The position numbers and the translations under genes are program-made. From contig NZ_JYLO01000001.1 of assembly GCF_001439845.1 (NCBI RefSeq), positions 558,001 through 622,000 of the forward strand: a stretch of 64,000 nt of DNA. Reading direction: 5' to 3'. Shown here piece after piece: positions 49,448 to 58,800 of this stretch; the first letter of the stretch is position 1, and each line of letters opens with the position of its first letter. Source of the DNA: Pseudomonas lactis. GTDB lineage: Bacteria; Pseudomonadota; Gammaproteobacteria; Pseudomonadales; Pseudomonadaceae. The notes under the pieces were generated by a model that saw only the letters and a program-made list of their open reading frames with translations, had not been told where the DNA came from and made no database searches.

Positions 49448-50515
49448 ATGCTGGACTGGAAAAACCGTGAAGGCAGTGCCAAAGGCCCCGCCCCTGAGCC
49501 CAAGTCGGCCAACCGCAGCTATTTTCGCAACTTGCTGATGAGCCGGGCTTTGCTCAGCATCATCGGCCTGTACCTGCTGGTCACCGGTGGCCTGGGTTGG
49601 TACTGGAGCCAGGAGCCGGCGCTGTTTCCGGTGCAGCAAAATGCCCAGCTTGCCGCCGAGAAGGAAGGCAAGCAGATGGTGGTCGGCTATACCACCGTCG
49701 AAACCCTCAAGACCGTGGTCGGCACCTTGCTGAACAAACCGGGCGGTTATATTTCCAACGACCGTTTCCCGCCGGGCTTGTGGATGGACAACATGCCAAG
49801 CTGGGAATACGGCGTGCTGGTGCAGGTGCGTGACCTCACTCGTGCCCTGCGTAAAGACTTTGCTCGCTCCCAGTCGCAGTCGGCTGAAGACGCTGACTTG
49901 GCCAAGGCCGAGCCGCGCTTCAACTTCGATAACAAGAGCTGGGTGCTGCCTTCCAGTGAGTCGGAATACCAGGAAGGCATCAATTCCCTGAGCCGCTACG
50001 AAGCGCGCCTGTCTGACCCGAACCAGCGCGGCGCGCTGTTTTATGCGCGTGCCGACAACCTCAACAACTGGCTGGGCGATGTGGCCACCCGTTTGGGTTC
50101 GCTGTCCCAGCGCCTGTCGGCCAGTGTGGGCCGGGTCAAGCTGAACACTGCGCTGAAAACTGAGGCGCTGGCGCCGGGTGAAGTGCCCCAGGTCGATGAA
50201 GAAGTGGTGGAGACCCCATGGATGCAGATCGACAACGTGTTCTACGAAGCGCGCGGCCAGGCGTGGGCCCTGTCCCATCTGTTGCGTGCCATCGAAGTCG
50301 ATTTTGCCGACGTACTGGCCAAGAAAAACGCCACCGTCAGCGTGCGCCAGATCATTCGTGAGCTGGAGGCCTCGCAGGAACCGGTATGGAGTCCTATGAT
50401 TCTTAACGGCAGTGGCTTCGGTGTACTGGCGAACCATTCGCTGGTGATGGCCAACTACATTTCCCGGGCAAACGCTGCAGTGATCGACTTGCGTCAGCTC
50501 CTCAACCAGGGTTGA
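49448..50515 (+). CDS. DUF2333 family inner-membrane protein
   Basis: A 355-residue protein with one membrane segment (about residues 32-54, RALLSIIGLYLLVTGGLGWYW) and a large periplasmic helical domain. VVGYTTVETLKTVVGTLLNK and PPGLWMDNMPSWEYG are typical of DUF2333. AAAGGA stands 8 nt before the ATG. It is divergent from gcbA across 298 nt and overlaps or abuts the Nudix gene, as PA4842-PA4841 do. Function unknown. Confidence 0.88.
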   Translation: MLDWKNREGSAKGPAPEPKSANRSYFRNLLMSRALLSIIGLYLLVTGGLGWYWSQEPALFPVQQNAQLAAEKEGKQMVVGYTTVETLKTVVGTLLNKPGGYISNDRFPPGLWMDNMPSWEYGVLVQVRDLTRALRKDFARSQSQSAEDADLAKAEPRFNFDNKSWVLPSSESEYQEGINSLSRYEARLSDPNQRGALFYARADNLNNWLGDVATRLGSLSQRLSASVGRVKLNTALKTEALAPGEVPQVDEEVVETPWMQIDNVFYEARGQAWALSHLLRAIEVDFADVLAKKNATVSVRQIIRELEASQEPVWSPMILNGSGFGVLANHSLVMANYISRANAAVIDLRQLLNQG

Positions 50516-50517
50516 TG

Positions 50518-51054
50518 ATGGACGCTACTCAAAAGGAGGCCGCACACCGAGCGGCTTCCGATGCTGAACTGATCTGCTGGGTCGACGAGCAGGACCACCT
50601 GCTCGGCCACCTGGTCAGGTCTGACCTGCGCCAGCGCGGCTTGATCGGCCGTTGCACCTTTATCTTCCTGTTCAATTCCAGAGGCGAGCTGTGTGTGCAC
50701 CGGCGCACGCTGAGCAAGGCGTTGTATCCAGGATATTGGGATACGGCGGCGGGTGGGATGGTGGCCAAAGGTGAGAGTTATGCCGTTTCGGCAGCCCGCG
50801 AGCTGGAAGAGGAGTTGGGCGTCAGCGGTGTGCCCTTGACCGAACATGACCATTTCTATTTTGAGGATGGCGACAGTCGGCTTTGGTGCAAATCCTACTC
50901 CGCCCTCTGGGACGGCCCCCTGCGCCTGCAGCCCGAGGAGGTCATGGAAGCGCGGTTTTTAAGCATCGAAATCATCCAGCAGGAGGCCGAACAAAAGCCC
51001 TACTGCCCGGACGCCCAGGAAGGGTTGCGGCGCTATCTGGCCTCGCGTCGCTAA
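50518..51054 (+). CDS. Nudix hydrolase
   Basis: A 178-residue YfcD-type Nudix protein. The box reads GGMVAKGESYAVSAARELEE followed by ELG, which keeps the GX5EX7REUXEEXGU spacing with the catalytic EELxEE. The N-terminus resembles isopentenyl-diphosphate-isomerase-like Nudix enzymes (WVDEQDHLLGHLVRSDLRQRGL). ATG 50518 is preferred because AGGG is 7 nt upstream; ATG 50515 overlaps the DUF2333 stop. Substrate is unknown. Confidence 0.9.
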   Translation: MDATQKEAAHRAASDAELICWVDEQDHLLGHLVRSDLRQRGLIGRCTFIFLFNSRGELCVHRRTLSKALYPGYWDTAAGGMVAKGESYAVSAARELEEELGVSGVPLTEHDHFYFEDGDSRLWCKSYSALWDGPLRLQPEEVMEARFLSIEIIQQEAEQKPYCPDAQEGLRRYLASRR

Positions 51055-51082
51055 AGTTGCAAAAAATGGCGCCATTTGGCTC

Positions 51083-51111
51083 TTAGCAAGTCGGCTTTTT
51101 GCCGTTACACT
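51083..51111 (+). promoter_or_regulatory. Sigma-70-like promoter for the SUI1 gene
   Basis: TTAGCA and TACACT are separated by 17 nt. Transcription from about 51118 would give a leader near 120 nt that can form CGAACC/GGTTCG and GCCCC/GGGGC hairpins before the GTG start. Assignment by pattern only. Confidence 0.4.
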
Positions 51112-51236
51112 GCGCGCCTTTTCACCCGAACCACATTAGCGGTTCGGTAGCGCTGCCCCTGCCTGAGTGGGGCTTCGCGGTCGGTCACCGCCTTGTGTGG
51201 CGCCGATCAGTCTTCATCCTCCCAAGAGGATTGCCG

Positions 51237-51608
51237 GTGGCCAAAAAAGCCGCATCCTTCGCCGCCCTTGGTGGCCTGGTATTTTCCACCGACGCAGGTC
51301 GACACTGCCCGGACTGTCGTCAGCCCGTGGATTCGTGCACCTGCAAACAGACCCTGATCCCCGAAGGCGACGGTATTGCCCGCGTGCGTCGCGAGAGCAA
51401 AGGCCGTGGCGGCAAGACGGTGACCACCATCACCGGCGTGCCCCTGGCTGAAGAGGCCCTGAAGGAACTGGCCACCTCGCTGAAAAAGCGCTGTGGCACC
51501 GGTGGCGCGTTGAAAGACGGGGTCATCGAGATCCAGGGCGATCACGTCGAGTTGCTGTTGGCCGAGCTGATCAAGCTCGGGTACAAGGCCAAGAAGTCCG
51601 GCGGCTGA
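51237..51608 (+). CDS. yciH: SUI1/YciH-type translation initiation factor homologue
   Basis: A 123-residue protein with a short Cys-rich head (CPDCRQPVDSCTC, about 25-37, a possible zinc knuckle) and a SUI1 domain, eIF1-like (RRESKGRGGKTVTTITGV, then KKRCGTGGALKDGVIEIQGD). Bacterial YciH is thought to check start-codon choice. GTG 51237 is used; AGAGGA stands 7 nt upstream. It equals PA4840 in place. No other initiation factor lies here. Confidence 0.93.
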   Translation: MAKKAASFAALGGLVFSTDAGRHCPDCRQPVDSCTCKQTLIPEGDGIARVRRESKGRGGKTVTTITGVPLAEEALKELATSLKKRCGTGGALKDGVIEIQGDHVELLLAELIKLGYKAKKSGG

Positions 51609-51751
51609 AAGCCTCTTCCCAACCTGTGGCTAAACTCTGTCCTGCCAGTGGGGTCTACTTCCCTTGCAGGCAAATCGTCATTTTCATTCTTTAGACTGCG
51701 CCAGCCTCGAACGAGAGGTGGCGCCTTCGCCTTCATTTATAGGGGACTTCG

Positions 51752-53665
51752 ATGTCCGTACGACGCACACGCAAAGACGATGGCAGCCAATGGACAGTTG
51801 CGGACAGCCGCAGTGTTTACGGGATTCGCCATTGGGGGGCCGGGTATTTCGCGATCAATGAAGCCGGTCGCGTAGAAGTTCGTCCGAACGGCCCGAACAG
51901 CACGCCCGTCGACTTGTACGAGCAAGTCGACGAGTTGCGCAAAAGCGGCCTGTCGTTGCCGCTGCTGGTGCGCTTCCCCGATATCCTGCAAGACCGCGTG
52001 CGCCAATTGACTGGTGCCTTCGATGCCAACATCGAGCGCCTGGAATACCAGAGCAAGTACACCGCGCTGTACCCGATCAAGGTGAACCAGCAGGAAGCGG
52101 TGATCGAGAACATCATTGCCACCCAGAACGTCTCCATCGGCCTGGAAGCCGGCTCCAAGCCTGAGCTGCTGGCCGTGTTGGCCTTGGCGCCGAAGGGCGG
52201 CACCATCGTCTGCAACGGTTATAAAGATCGTGAGTTCATCCGCCTGGCGCTGATGGGCCAGAAGCTCGGCCACAACGTGTTCATCGTGATCGAGAAAGAG
52301 TCTGAGGTAGGGCTGGTGATCGAAGAGGCGGCGAGCCTCAAGGTCAAGCCGCAGGTGGGCCTGCGTGTGCGCCTGTCGTCCCTGGCATCGAGCAAGTGGG
52401 CAGACACCGGTGGCGAGAAATCCAAATTCGGTCTGTCGGCGGCGCAGTTGCTGTCGGTGGTCGAGCGCTTCCGCGCGGCCGGCCTGGACCAGGGCATCCG
52501 CTTGCTGCACTTTCACATGGGCTCGCAAATCGCCAACCTGGCTGACTACCAGCACGGGTTCAAGGAAGCCATTCGTTACTACGGCGAACTGCGCAACCTC
52601 GGCCTGCCGGTGGACCACATCGACGTCGGCGGTGGCCTGGGCGTGGACTACGACGGTACCCACTCGCGCAACGCCAGTTCGATCAACTACGACATGGACG
52701 ACTACGCCGGCGTGGTGGTGGGCATGCTCAAGGAATTCTGCGACGCGCAGAGCCTGCCGCACCCGAACATCTTCTCCGAAAGCGGCCGCTCCCTGACCGC
52801 TCACCACGCCATGCTGGTGGTGCAGGTGACTGACGTCGAGAAGCACAACGACGAAATCCCGACCATCGAAAACAAGGAAAGCCTGCCCGAAACCGTGCAA
52901 TGGCTGGTGGACCTGCTCGGCCCGACCGACATCGAGATGGTCACCGAAACCTACTGGCGCGCCACCCACTACATGAGCGACGTGGCGGCCCAGTACGCCG
53001 ACGGCAAGCTGACCCTGGCGGAAAAAGCCCTGGCCGAACAGTGCTACTTCGCGGTGTGCCGTCGCCTGCACAACTCGTTGAAAGCCCGCCAGCGTTCGCA
53101 CCGCCAGGTGCTGGACGAACTCAACGACAAGCTGGCCGACAAGTACATCTGCAACTTCTCGGTGTTCCAGAGCTTGCCGGATACCTGGGCCATCGGCCAG
53201 GTGCTGCCTATCCTGCCGCTGCACCGCCTCGACGAAGAGCCGCTGCGCCGCGCCGTGCTGCAAGACCTGACCTGCGACTCCGACGGCAAGATCAAGCAAT
53301 ACGTCGACGAGCAGAGCATCGAAACCAGCCTGCCGGTGCACGGCTTGAACGAAGGCGAGGACTACCTGCTGGGGATCTTCCTGGTCGGCGCGTATCAGGA
53401 AATCCTGGGTGACATGCACAACCTGTTCGGTGATACCGACTCGGTGAACATCTACCAGCGTGAAGACGGTTCGGTGTACAGCGCCGGGATCGAGACCCAC
53501 GACACCATCGAAGACATGCTGCGCTATGTGCACTTGTCGCCGGAGGAGTTGATGACGCATTACCGTGACAAGTGCGCCAGTGCGAAGATCTCGGCCTCGG
53601 AGCGCACCCAGTTCCTGGATGCGTTGCGCCTGGGCCTGACGCGTTCTTCGTACCTGTCCTCGTAA
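51752..53665 (+). CDS. speA: Biosynthetic arginine decarboxylase
   Basis: A 637-residue PLP enzyme forming agmatine for putrescine synthesis. PLP Lys110 is in [32 protein letters not shown] and [13 protein letters not shown] are typical of SpeA. AGGGGA stands 6 nt before ATG 51752. It equals PA4839. A REPIN follows the stop directly. Confidence 0.98.
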   Translation: MSVRRTRKDDGSQWTVADSRSVYGIRHWGAGYFAINEAGRVEVRPNGPNSTPVDLYEQVDELRKSGLSLPLLVRFPDILQDRVRQLTGAFDANIERLEYQSKYTALYPIKVNQQEAVIENIIATQNVSIGLEAGSKPELLAVLALAPKGGTIVCNGYKDREFIRLALMGQKLGHNVFIVIEKESEVGLVIEEAASLKVKPQVGLRVRLSSLASSKWADTGGEKSKFGLSAAQLLSVVERFRAAGLDQGIRLLHFHMGSQIANLADYQHGFKEAIRYYGELRNLGLPVDHIDVGGGLGVDYDGTHSRNASSINYDMDDYAGVVVGMLKEFCDAQSLPHPNIFSESGRSLTAHHAMLVVQVTDVEKHNDEIPTIENKESLPETVQWLVDLLGPTDIEMVTETYWRATHYMSDVAAQYADGKLTLAEKALAEQCYFAVCRRLHNSLKARQRSHRQVLDELNDKLADKYICNFSVFQSLPDTWAIGQVLPILPLHRLDEEPLRRAVLQDLTCDSDGKIKQYVDEQSIETSLPVHGLNEGEDYLLGIFLVGAYQEILGDMHNLFGDTDSVNIYQREDGSVYSAGIETHDTIEDMLRYVHLSPEELMTHYRDKCASAKISASERTQFLDALRLGLTRSSYLSS

Positions 53666-53671
53666 TAAAAA

Positions 53672-53760
53672 TGTGGGAGCGGGCTTGCCCGCGATGGCGG
53701 AGTGTCAGGCAACCGTTAGGGGGCTGACCCACCGCCATCGCAGGCAAGCCAGCTCCCACA
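53672..53760. repeat. REPIN between speA and the MATE gene
   Basis: Left unit TGTGGGAGCGGGCTTGCCCG, right unit ATCGCAGGCAAGCCAGCTCC-CACA inverted; the two units are of different REP subtypes (GCGGGCTTGCCCGCG against GCTGGCTTGCCTGCG). It ends both converging genes. Confidence 0.9.
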
Positions 53761-53777
53761 TTTGGGTCTGCGTTCCT

Positions 53778-55121
53778 TCAGTTCCCGCCCAGCCACAGTC
53801 CTTGCCGATTCAGGCGCCAGGCTATCGCCCAGAGCGTCAGGCTGCGCACCGCCATGAACAGCAGGAAGGTGAACCACAACCCGTGGTTGCCCAGCCCCTG
53901 CAACGCCCAGGCAATCGGCAGTACCAGCAGCACCGTCAGCAACATCCCATTGCGCATCTCCCGCGCGCGCGTTGCACCGATAAACAAGCCATCAAGTAGA
54001 TAACTCCACACTGCAATCAACGGCAATACCGCGAGGTAGGGCAGATAGATGTCGGCGGTTTCGCGCACGCTGGGGATATCGGTTTGCATGGCGATGAACA
54101 GATGGCCGCCAAAGGTGAACAGCAGGGCGAAACCCACGCTGGCGATCAGTGACCAACCGCAGGCCACCACCAATGAGCGACGCAACGCCTGTCGGTCGCG
54201 GGCGCCGATGGCGTGGCCGCACAGGGCTTCGACCGCGTGGGCCAAGCCATCCAATGCATGAGCCGTCAGTAACAGGCCGTTAAGCAGCAGCGCATTGGCT
54301 GCCACGGTGGCATCTCCCAACCGTGCGCCTTGCACCGTGATCATGAAAAACACCGACTGCAGTGCCAGGCTGCGGATGAAGATGTCGCGGTTGACCGCCA
54401 GTAACGGGCGCCAGCTTTGCCACCGTTTCAAGGCGGCCCAAGCAATATGCCCGGGGTAGGCACGTAGGGCTTTTTGCGTAAGCGCCAGGCCGAGTAGGGC
54501 GCCGGTCCACTCGGCGATTACCGAGGCGCGGGCGGAGCCGACCACACCCCAGTCCAGTCCGAGGACGAACCATAGGTTAAGCGCGATGTTGACCAGGTTG
54601 GTGGTCAGCAAAATCGCCAATGGCGCTCGGGCGTTCTGGGTGCCGAGGAACCAGCCGACCAGTGCATAGCTGGCGAGGGCGGCGGGCAGGCCGAACAGGC
54701 GGGTGTGGAAAAACTCGCGGGTCAGTTGGTTCAGTTCGGGCGAGGGCTGCATCCATTCCAGGGCCAGGTGGCTCAATGGAATGCCCACGGTGCCCAGCAG
54801 CATCGCCAGGCCCAGCGCCAGCAACAAGCCTTGCAACAGAATCTGCCGCAACGCCGCCCCGTCGTTGCGCCCGGCGGCTTGGGCGGCGAAGCCGGTGGAG
54901 CCCATGCGCAGGAAGCCCATGGCCCAGGCGAGGAAGGTATACAGGCTGGCACCGACAGCCACGGCGCCCAGTTGGTGGGCGTGGGGCAGGTGGCCGATGA
55001 CCATGCTGTCCACCAGGGCCACCAACGGCACCGAGATATTCGACAGGATCATCGGCGCGGCCAGGGCCCAGACGCGGCGATGGGTGGGGCGGTGGCGCCA
55101 GTCGGTCAATAAGGTGGACAT
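53778..55121 (-). CDS. MATE family efflux transporter (DinF-like)
   Basis: A 447-residue exporter with twelve predicted membrane helices in two repeats. VWALAAPMILSNISVPLVAL and VDSMVIGHL at the start are DinF-group motifs. AAGGAG lies 5 nt before the ATG at 55121; the longer frame runs into REP sequence. Such proteins use Na+ or H+ gradients to export cationic drugs; substrate here is not known. Confidence 0.92.
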   Translation of the reverse strand: MSTLLTDWRHRPTHRRVWALAAPMILSNISVPLVALVDSMVIGHLPHAHQLGAVAVGASLYTFLAWAMGFLRMGSTGFAAQAAGRNDGAALRQILLQGLLLALGLAMLLGTVGIPLSHLALEWMQPSPELNQLTREFFHTRLFGLPAALASYALVGWFLGTQNARAPLAILLTTNLVNIALNLWFVLGLDWGVVGSARASVIAEWTGALLGLALTQKALRAYPGHIAWAALKRWQSWRPLLAVNRDIFIRSLALQSVFFMITVQGARLGDATVAANALLLNGLLLTAHALDGLAHAVEALCGHAIGARDRQALRRSLVVACGWSLIASVGFALLFTFGGHLFIAMQTDIPSVRETADIYLPYLAVLPLIAVWSYLLDGLFIGATRAREMRNGMLLTVLLVLPIAWALQGLGNHGLWFTFLLFMAVRSLTLWAIAWRLNRQGLWLGGN

Positions 55122-55159
55122 GCAGTCTCCTTCGGGGGAGCGGCATTGTACCCGGCCAA

Positions 55160-55260
55160 TGTGGGAGCTGGCTTGCCTGCGAAGGCGGACTCCCAGCCGA
55201 CGCCTATTTACTTGACACCCTTCGATCCTACTGTGGGAACGGGCTTGCTCGCGAAGGCGG
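55160..55260. repeat. Two REP units in direct orientation
   Basis: TGTGGGAGCTGGCTTGCCTG-CGAAGGCGG (55160-55188) is followed at 55232 by TGTGGGAACGGGCTTGCTCG-CGAAGGCGG in the same direction. Unlike the REPINs, they are tandem. The 705-nt gap at 55122-55826 contains these and the next element. Confidence 0.8.
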
Positions 55261-55309
55261 CCTGGCAGGCGACACAGTTGGATTGGGTATATATCCATTG
55301 CTGCGGTAA

Positions 55310-55600
55310 CGGCTACTTAGGGTTCCGCCCTGACGGCGGCTCACTTTCGAAAAGCGCGAAAGTAAGCAAAGCGCTCTTGCCCCACCACTCGGCACCTCGC
55401 TTGGGCTCGGTGTGCCCGTAATCCGCCAGTGATTTGGGGGGCCGCCGCCACGCGCCATCCATGGCGCGGGGCGGCTAAACCGGCATCCCTGCCGGTTTAC
55501 CCCCCAAATCCCTGTCGAATTCCGGCCAGCGTGGTTTGACGGGGCGCTTAAGATCAAGATCAAAAGCAGATCAAGAGCAGATCAAGAGCGGCTCGCTTCG
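55310..55600. repeat. Long Pseudomonas dispersed intergenic element
   Basis: From GGCTACTTAGGGTTCCGCCC to AGAGCGGCTCGC. I recognise it as a sequence that occurs repeatedly between genes in many Pseudomonas genomes (CACCACTCGGCACCTCGC, CCATCCATGGCGCGG, CCGGCATCCCTGCCGG are landmarks). It includes an imperfect tandem repeat of AGATCAAGAGC (55550-55590). No convincing coding potential is seen. Between here and the next gene (55601-55826) nothing else is recognised. Confidence 0.6.
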
Positions 55601-55826
55601 CATCGTGGTTACCGTCGGGTGCTACAGGCTGCAAAGTTGTGTGGATAGACAAGCCAGTTGCTCCCACATGTTGATCTTGATCGCCAATGGTTGTGGGATT
55701 TGGCTCGGCTTCATGCCTACCTAGAACCAACCGCCCCTCCGTCGGTCAATGTGACCGGCACCGCAGCGGCTTGGTCGGCGCTGATATATAGTTCACCCCT
55801 CGGTTCCCTCTGACTATGAGTGCCCC

Positions 55827-58800
55827 ATGCTTAACAAAGGACTGTTCCTGGCCTGCGCGCTGGCCCTGCTGAGCGCTTGCGATTCTTCCGATAAACCCGC
55901 TGCACCGCCTGCGCCCCCTGTGGCGGCAGCGCCGAAGCCGGTGAAAGCTGCGGTGGACGTGGCAGCGTTGAAGCAACGCTATGCCGGGCGCGAGCTGAGC
56001 GTGGTGGACGTGTCCGAGGTGCAGTTGGACGGGGCCAGCACCTTGTCGGTGAGCTTTTCCATCCCCTTGGACCCCGATCAGAAATTCGCCGACAAGCTGC
56101 ACTTGGTAGACAGCAAGTCCGGCAAGGTCGATGGCGCCTGGGAACTGTCCGATAACCTGATGGAATTGCGCCTGCGCCACCTTGAGCCGCAGCGCAAACT
56201 GGTGCTGACCGTGGACGCCGGGGTGAAGGCGGTCAACGGCAACACCCTCGCCGCCGAATACAGCGCCCGCCTGGAAACCCGCGACCTGCAAGCCACCGTC
56301 GGCTTCGCCAGCCGTGGCACCCTGTTGCCGACGCGCCTGGCCGAGGGCCTGCCGGTGATCGCGTTGAATGTCGACAAGGTCGACGTGGAATTCTTTCGGA
56401 TCAAACCCGAATCCCTGCCGTCGTTCCTGGCGCAGTGGGGGCGTAATACCAGCCTGCAAAGCTATGAGTCCCGTGAACTGCTGCCAATGGCCGAACTGGT
56501 GTACGGCGGGCGTTTCGACCTGAACCCGGCGCGCAATACCCGCGAAACCCTGTTGCTACCGATTGCCGGCCTCAAGCAGTTGCAGCAGCCGGGCGTGTAT
56601 CTGGCGGTGATGCGCGCTTCGGGCACCTACAACTATTCGCAACCGGCCACCCTGTTCACCTTGAGTGATATCGGCCTATCCGTGCACCGCTATGCCAATC
56701 GCCTGGATGTGTTTACCCAGGCCCTGGAAGGCGGCAAGGCACTGAACGGCGTCGAACTGGAAATCCTCGATGCCGAAGGCCGCGTGCTCGGCCAGGGCAA
56801 GACCGAAGACGGTGGCCACGCCGAGTTGCCGCTGCCGAAAAAAGCCCAGGTGTTACTGGCCAAGCAGGGCGAGCAAACCAGCCTGCTGCGCCTGGACAGC
56901 GCCGCGCTGGACCTGGCCGAGTTCGATATCGGCGGGCAACCGTCCCACCCATTGCAATTTTTTGTGTTCGGCCCACGTGACCTGTATCGCCCCGGCGAAA
57001 CTGTGTTGCTCAACGCACTGTTGCGTGACAAGGATGGCAAGGCGGTGAAGCCTCAGCCAGTGAGCGTCGAAGTGCGGCGCCCGGATGAACAGGTAAGTCG
57101 CAAGTTCGTGTGGGAGGCCGACGCGTCGGGCCTGTATCAATACCCGTTGCAACTGGCTGGCGAAGCGCCGACCGGGCGTTGGCAGTTGGTGTTCGACCTC
57201 GGTGACGGCAAACCGCAACTCTATGAATTCCTCGTCGAAGACTTCCTGCCCGAGCGCCTGGCGCTGGAACTCAAGGGCAGTGACACGGCGTTGAGCCCGG
57301 CGGATAACCCGGTCATCCAGGTCAACGGCCGTTACCTCTACGGCGCGCCCGCATCCGGTAACCGCGTCAGTGGCCAGGTGTATGTGCGCCCGCTGCGTGA
57401 GGCGGTCAAATCCCTGCCGGGCTACCAGTTCGGTTCCGTCACCGAAGAAGAGTTGAGCCAGGATTTCGAACTGGACGAAAGCGTACTCGACGCCAATGGC
57501 GAGCAAGCGCTGACCCTGGAAAGCAAGTGGGCCGAGGCCAAGTCGCCGCTGCAATTGATCGTGCAAGCCAGCCTGCAGGAGTCCGGCGGGCGGCCGATCA
57601 CCCGGCGCCTGGTGCAGCCTATCTGGCCGGCCGAGCAATTGCCGGGCCTGCGCGGGTTGTTTGACGGCAAGGAAACCAACGGCGATGGCCCGGTGGAATT
57701 CGAAGTGCTGGTGGCCAACCAGGACGGTCAGAAACTGGCCGCACAAGACCTCAAGGTGCGCCTGGTGCGTGAGCGCCGCGACTACTACTGGAACTACTCG
57801 GAGAATGACGGCTGGAGCTACCACTTCAACGAGAAATTCCTCAACCTCGATGAGCAGAGCCTGAACATCAAGGCGGGCGACACCGCCAAGGTCAGCTTCC
57901 AGGTGGAGTGGGGCCCTTACCGCGTGGAGGTCGAAGACCCGCAGACCGGGCTGGTCAGCAGCCTGCGCTTCTGGGCCGGCTACCAGGCCCAGGACAACAC
58001 CGAAGGCGGCGCCGTGCGCCCCGACCAGGTCAAGCTAGCCTTGGACAAACCCGCCTATGGCGATGGCGACACCGCCAACGTCACCGTCACGCCACCGGCT
58101 GCCGGTAAAGGCTACCTGTTGGTGGAGTCTGCCGAAGGGCCGCTGTGGTGGCAGGAAATCGACGTGCCGGCCGAAGGCAAAAGCTTTGCGGTGAAGCTCG
58201 ACCCGAAATGGTCGCGCCATGATCTGTATGTGAGCGCCCTGGTCATTCGCCCCGGCGAGCGCAAAGCCAACATCACGCCTAAACGCGCCGTGGGCTTGCT
58301 GCACCTGCCACTGGATCGCACCCAGCGCAAACTCGGCCTGACCCTCACCGCGCCAGAAAAAATGCGCCCCAAACAACCACTGACGGTGAAGATCGCCGCC
58401 AAAAACGCCGATGGCAGTGTGCCTCAACAGGTGCACGTACTGCTGGCGGCGGTGGACGTGGGCATCCTCAATATCACCGAATACCCAACGCCCGATCCCT
58501 ACGCCAGCCTGTTCGGCCGCAAAGCCTATGGGGTCGACCAGTTCGACATCTATGGGCAACTGATCGAAGCCGGCCAGGGCCGTCTGGCCAGCCTGGCATT
58601 TGGTGGCGACGCGGCGTTGGCCAAAGGCGGCAAGCGTCCGGACACCAGCGTAACCATCGTCGCCCTGCAAAGCGCCCCGGTGACCTTGAACGAGAAAGGC
58701 GAGGGCGAAGTCAGCGTCAATATCCCCGACTTCAACGGCGAACTGCGCCTGATGGCCCAAGCCTGGAGCGAGGATCGCTACGGTATGGCCGAAGGCAAGA

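Noticed and set aside
55122..55826. Possible small genes in the 705-nt gap before the alpha-2-macroglobulin gene
   Set aside because: The frames fall in dispersed repeat sequence and change phase at repeat edges.
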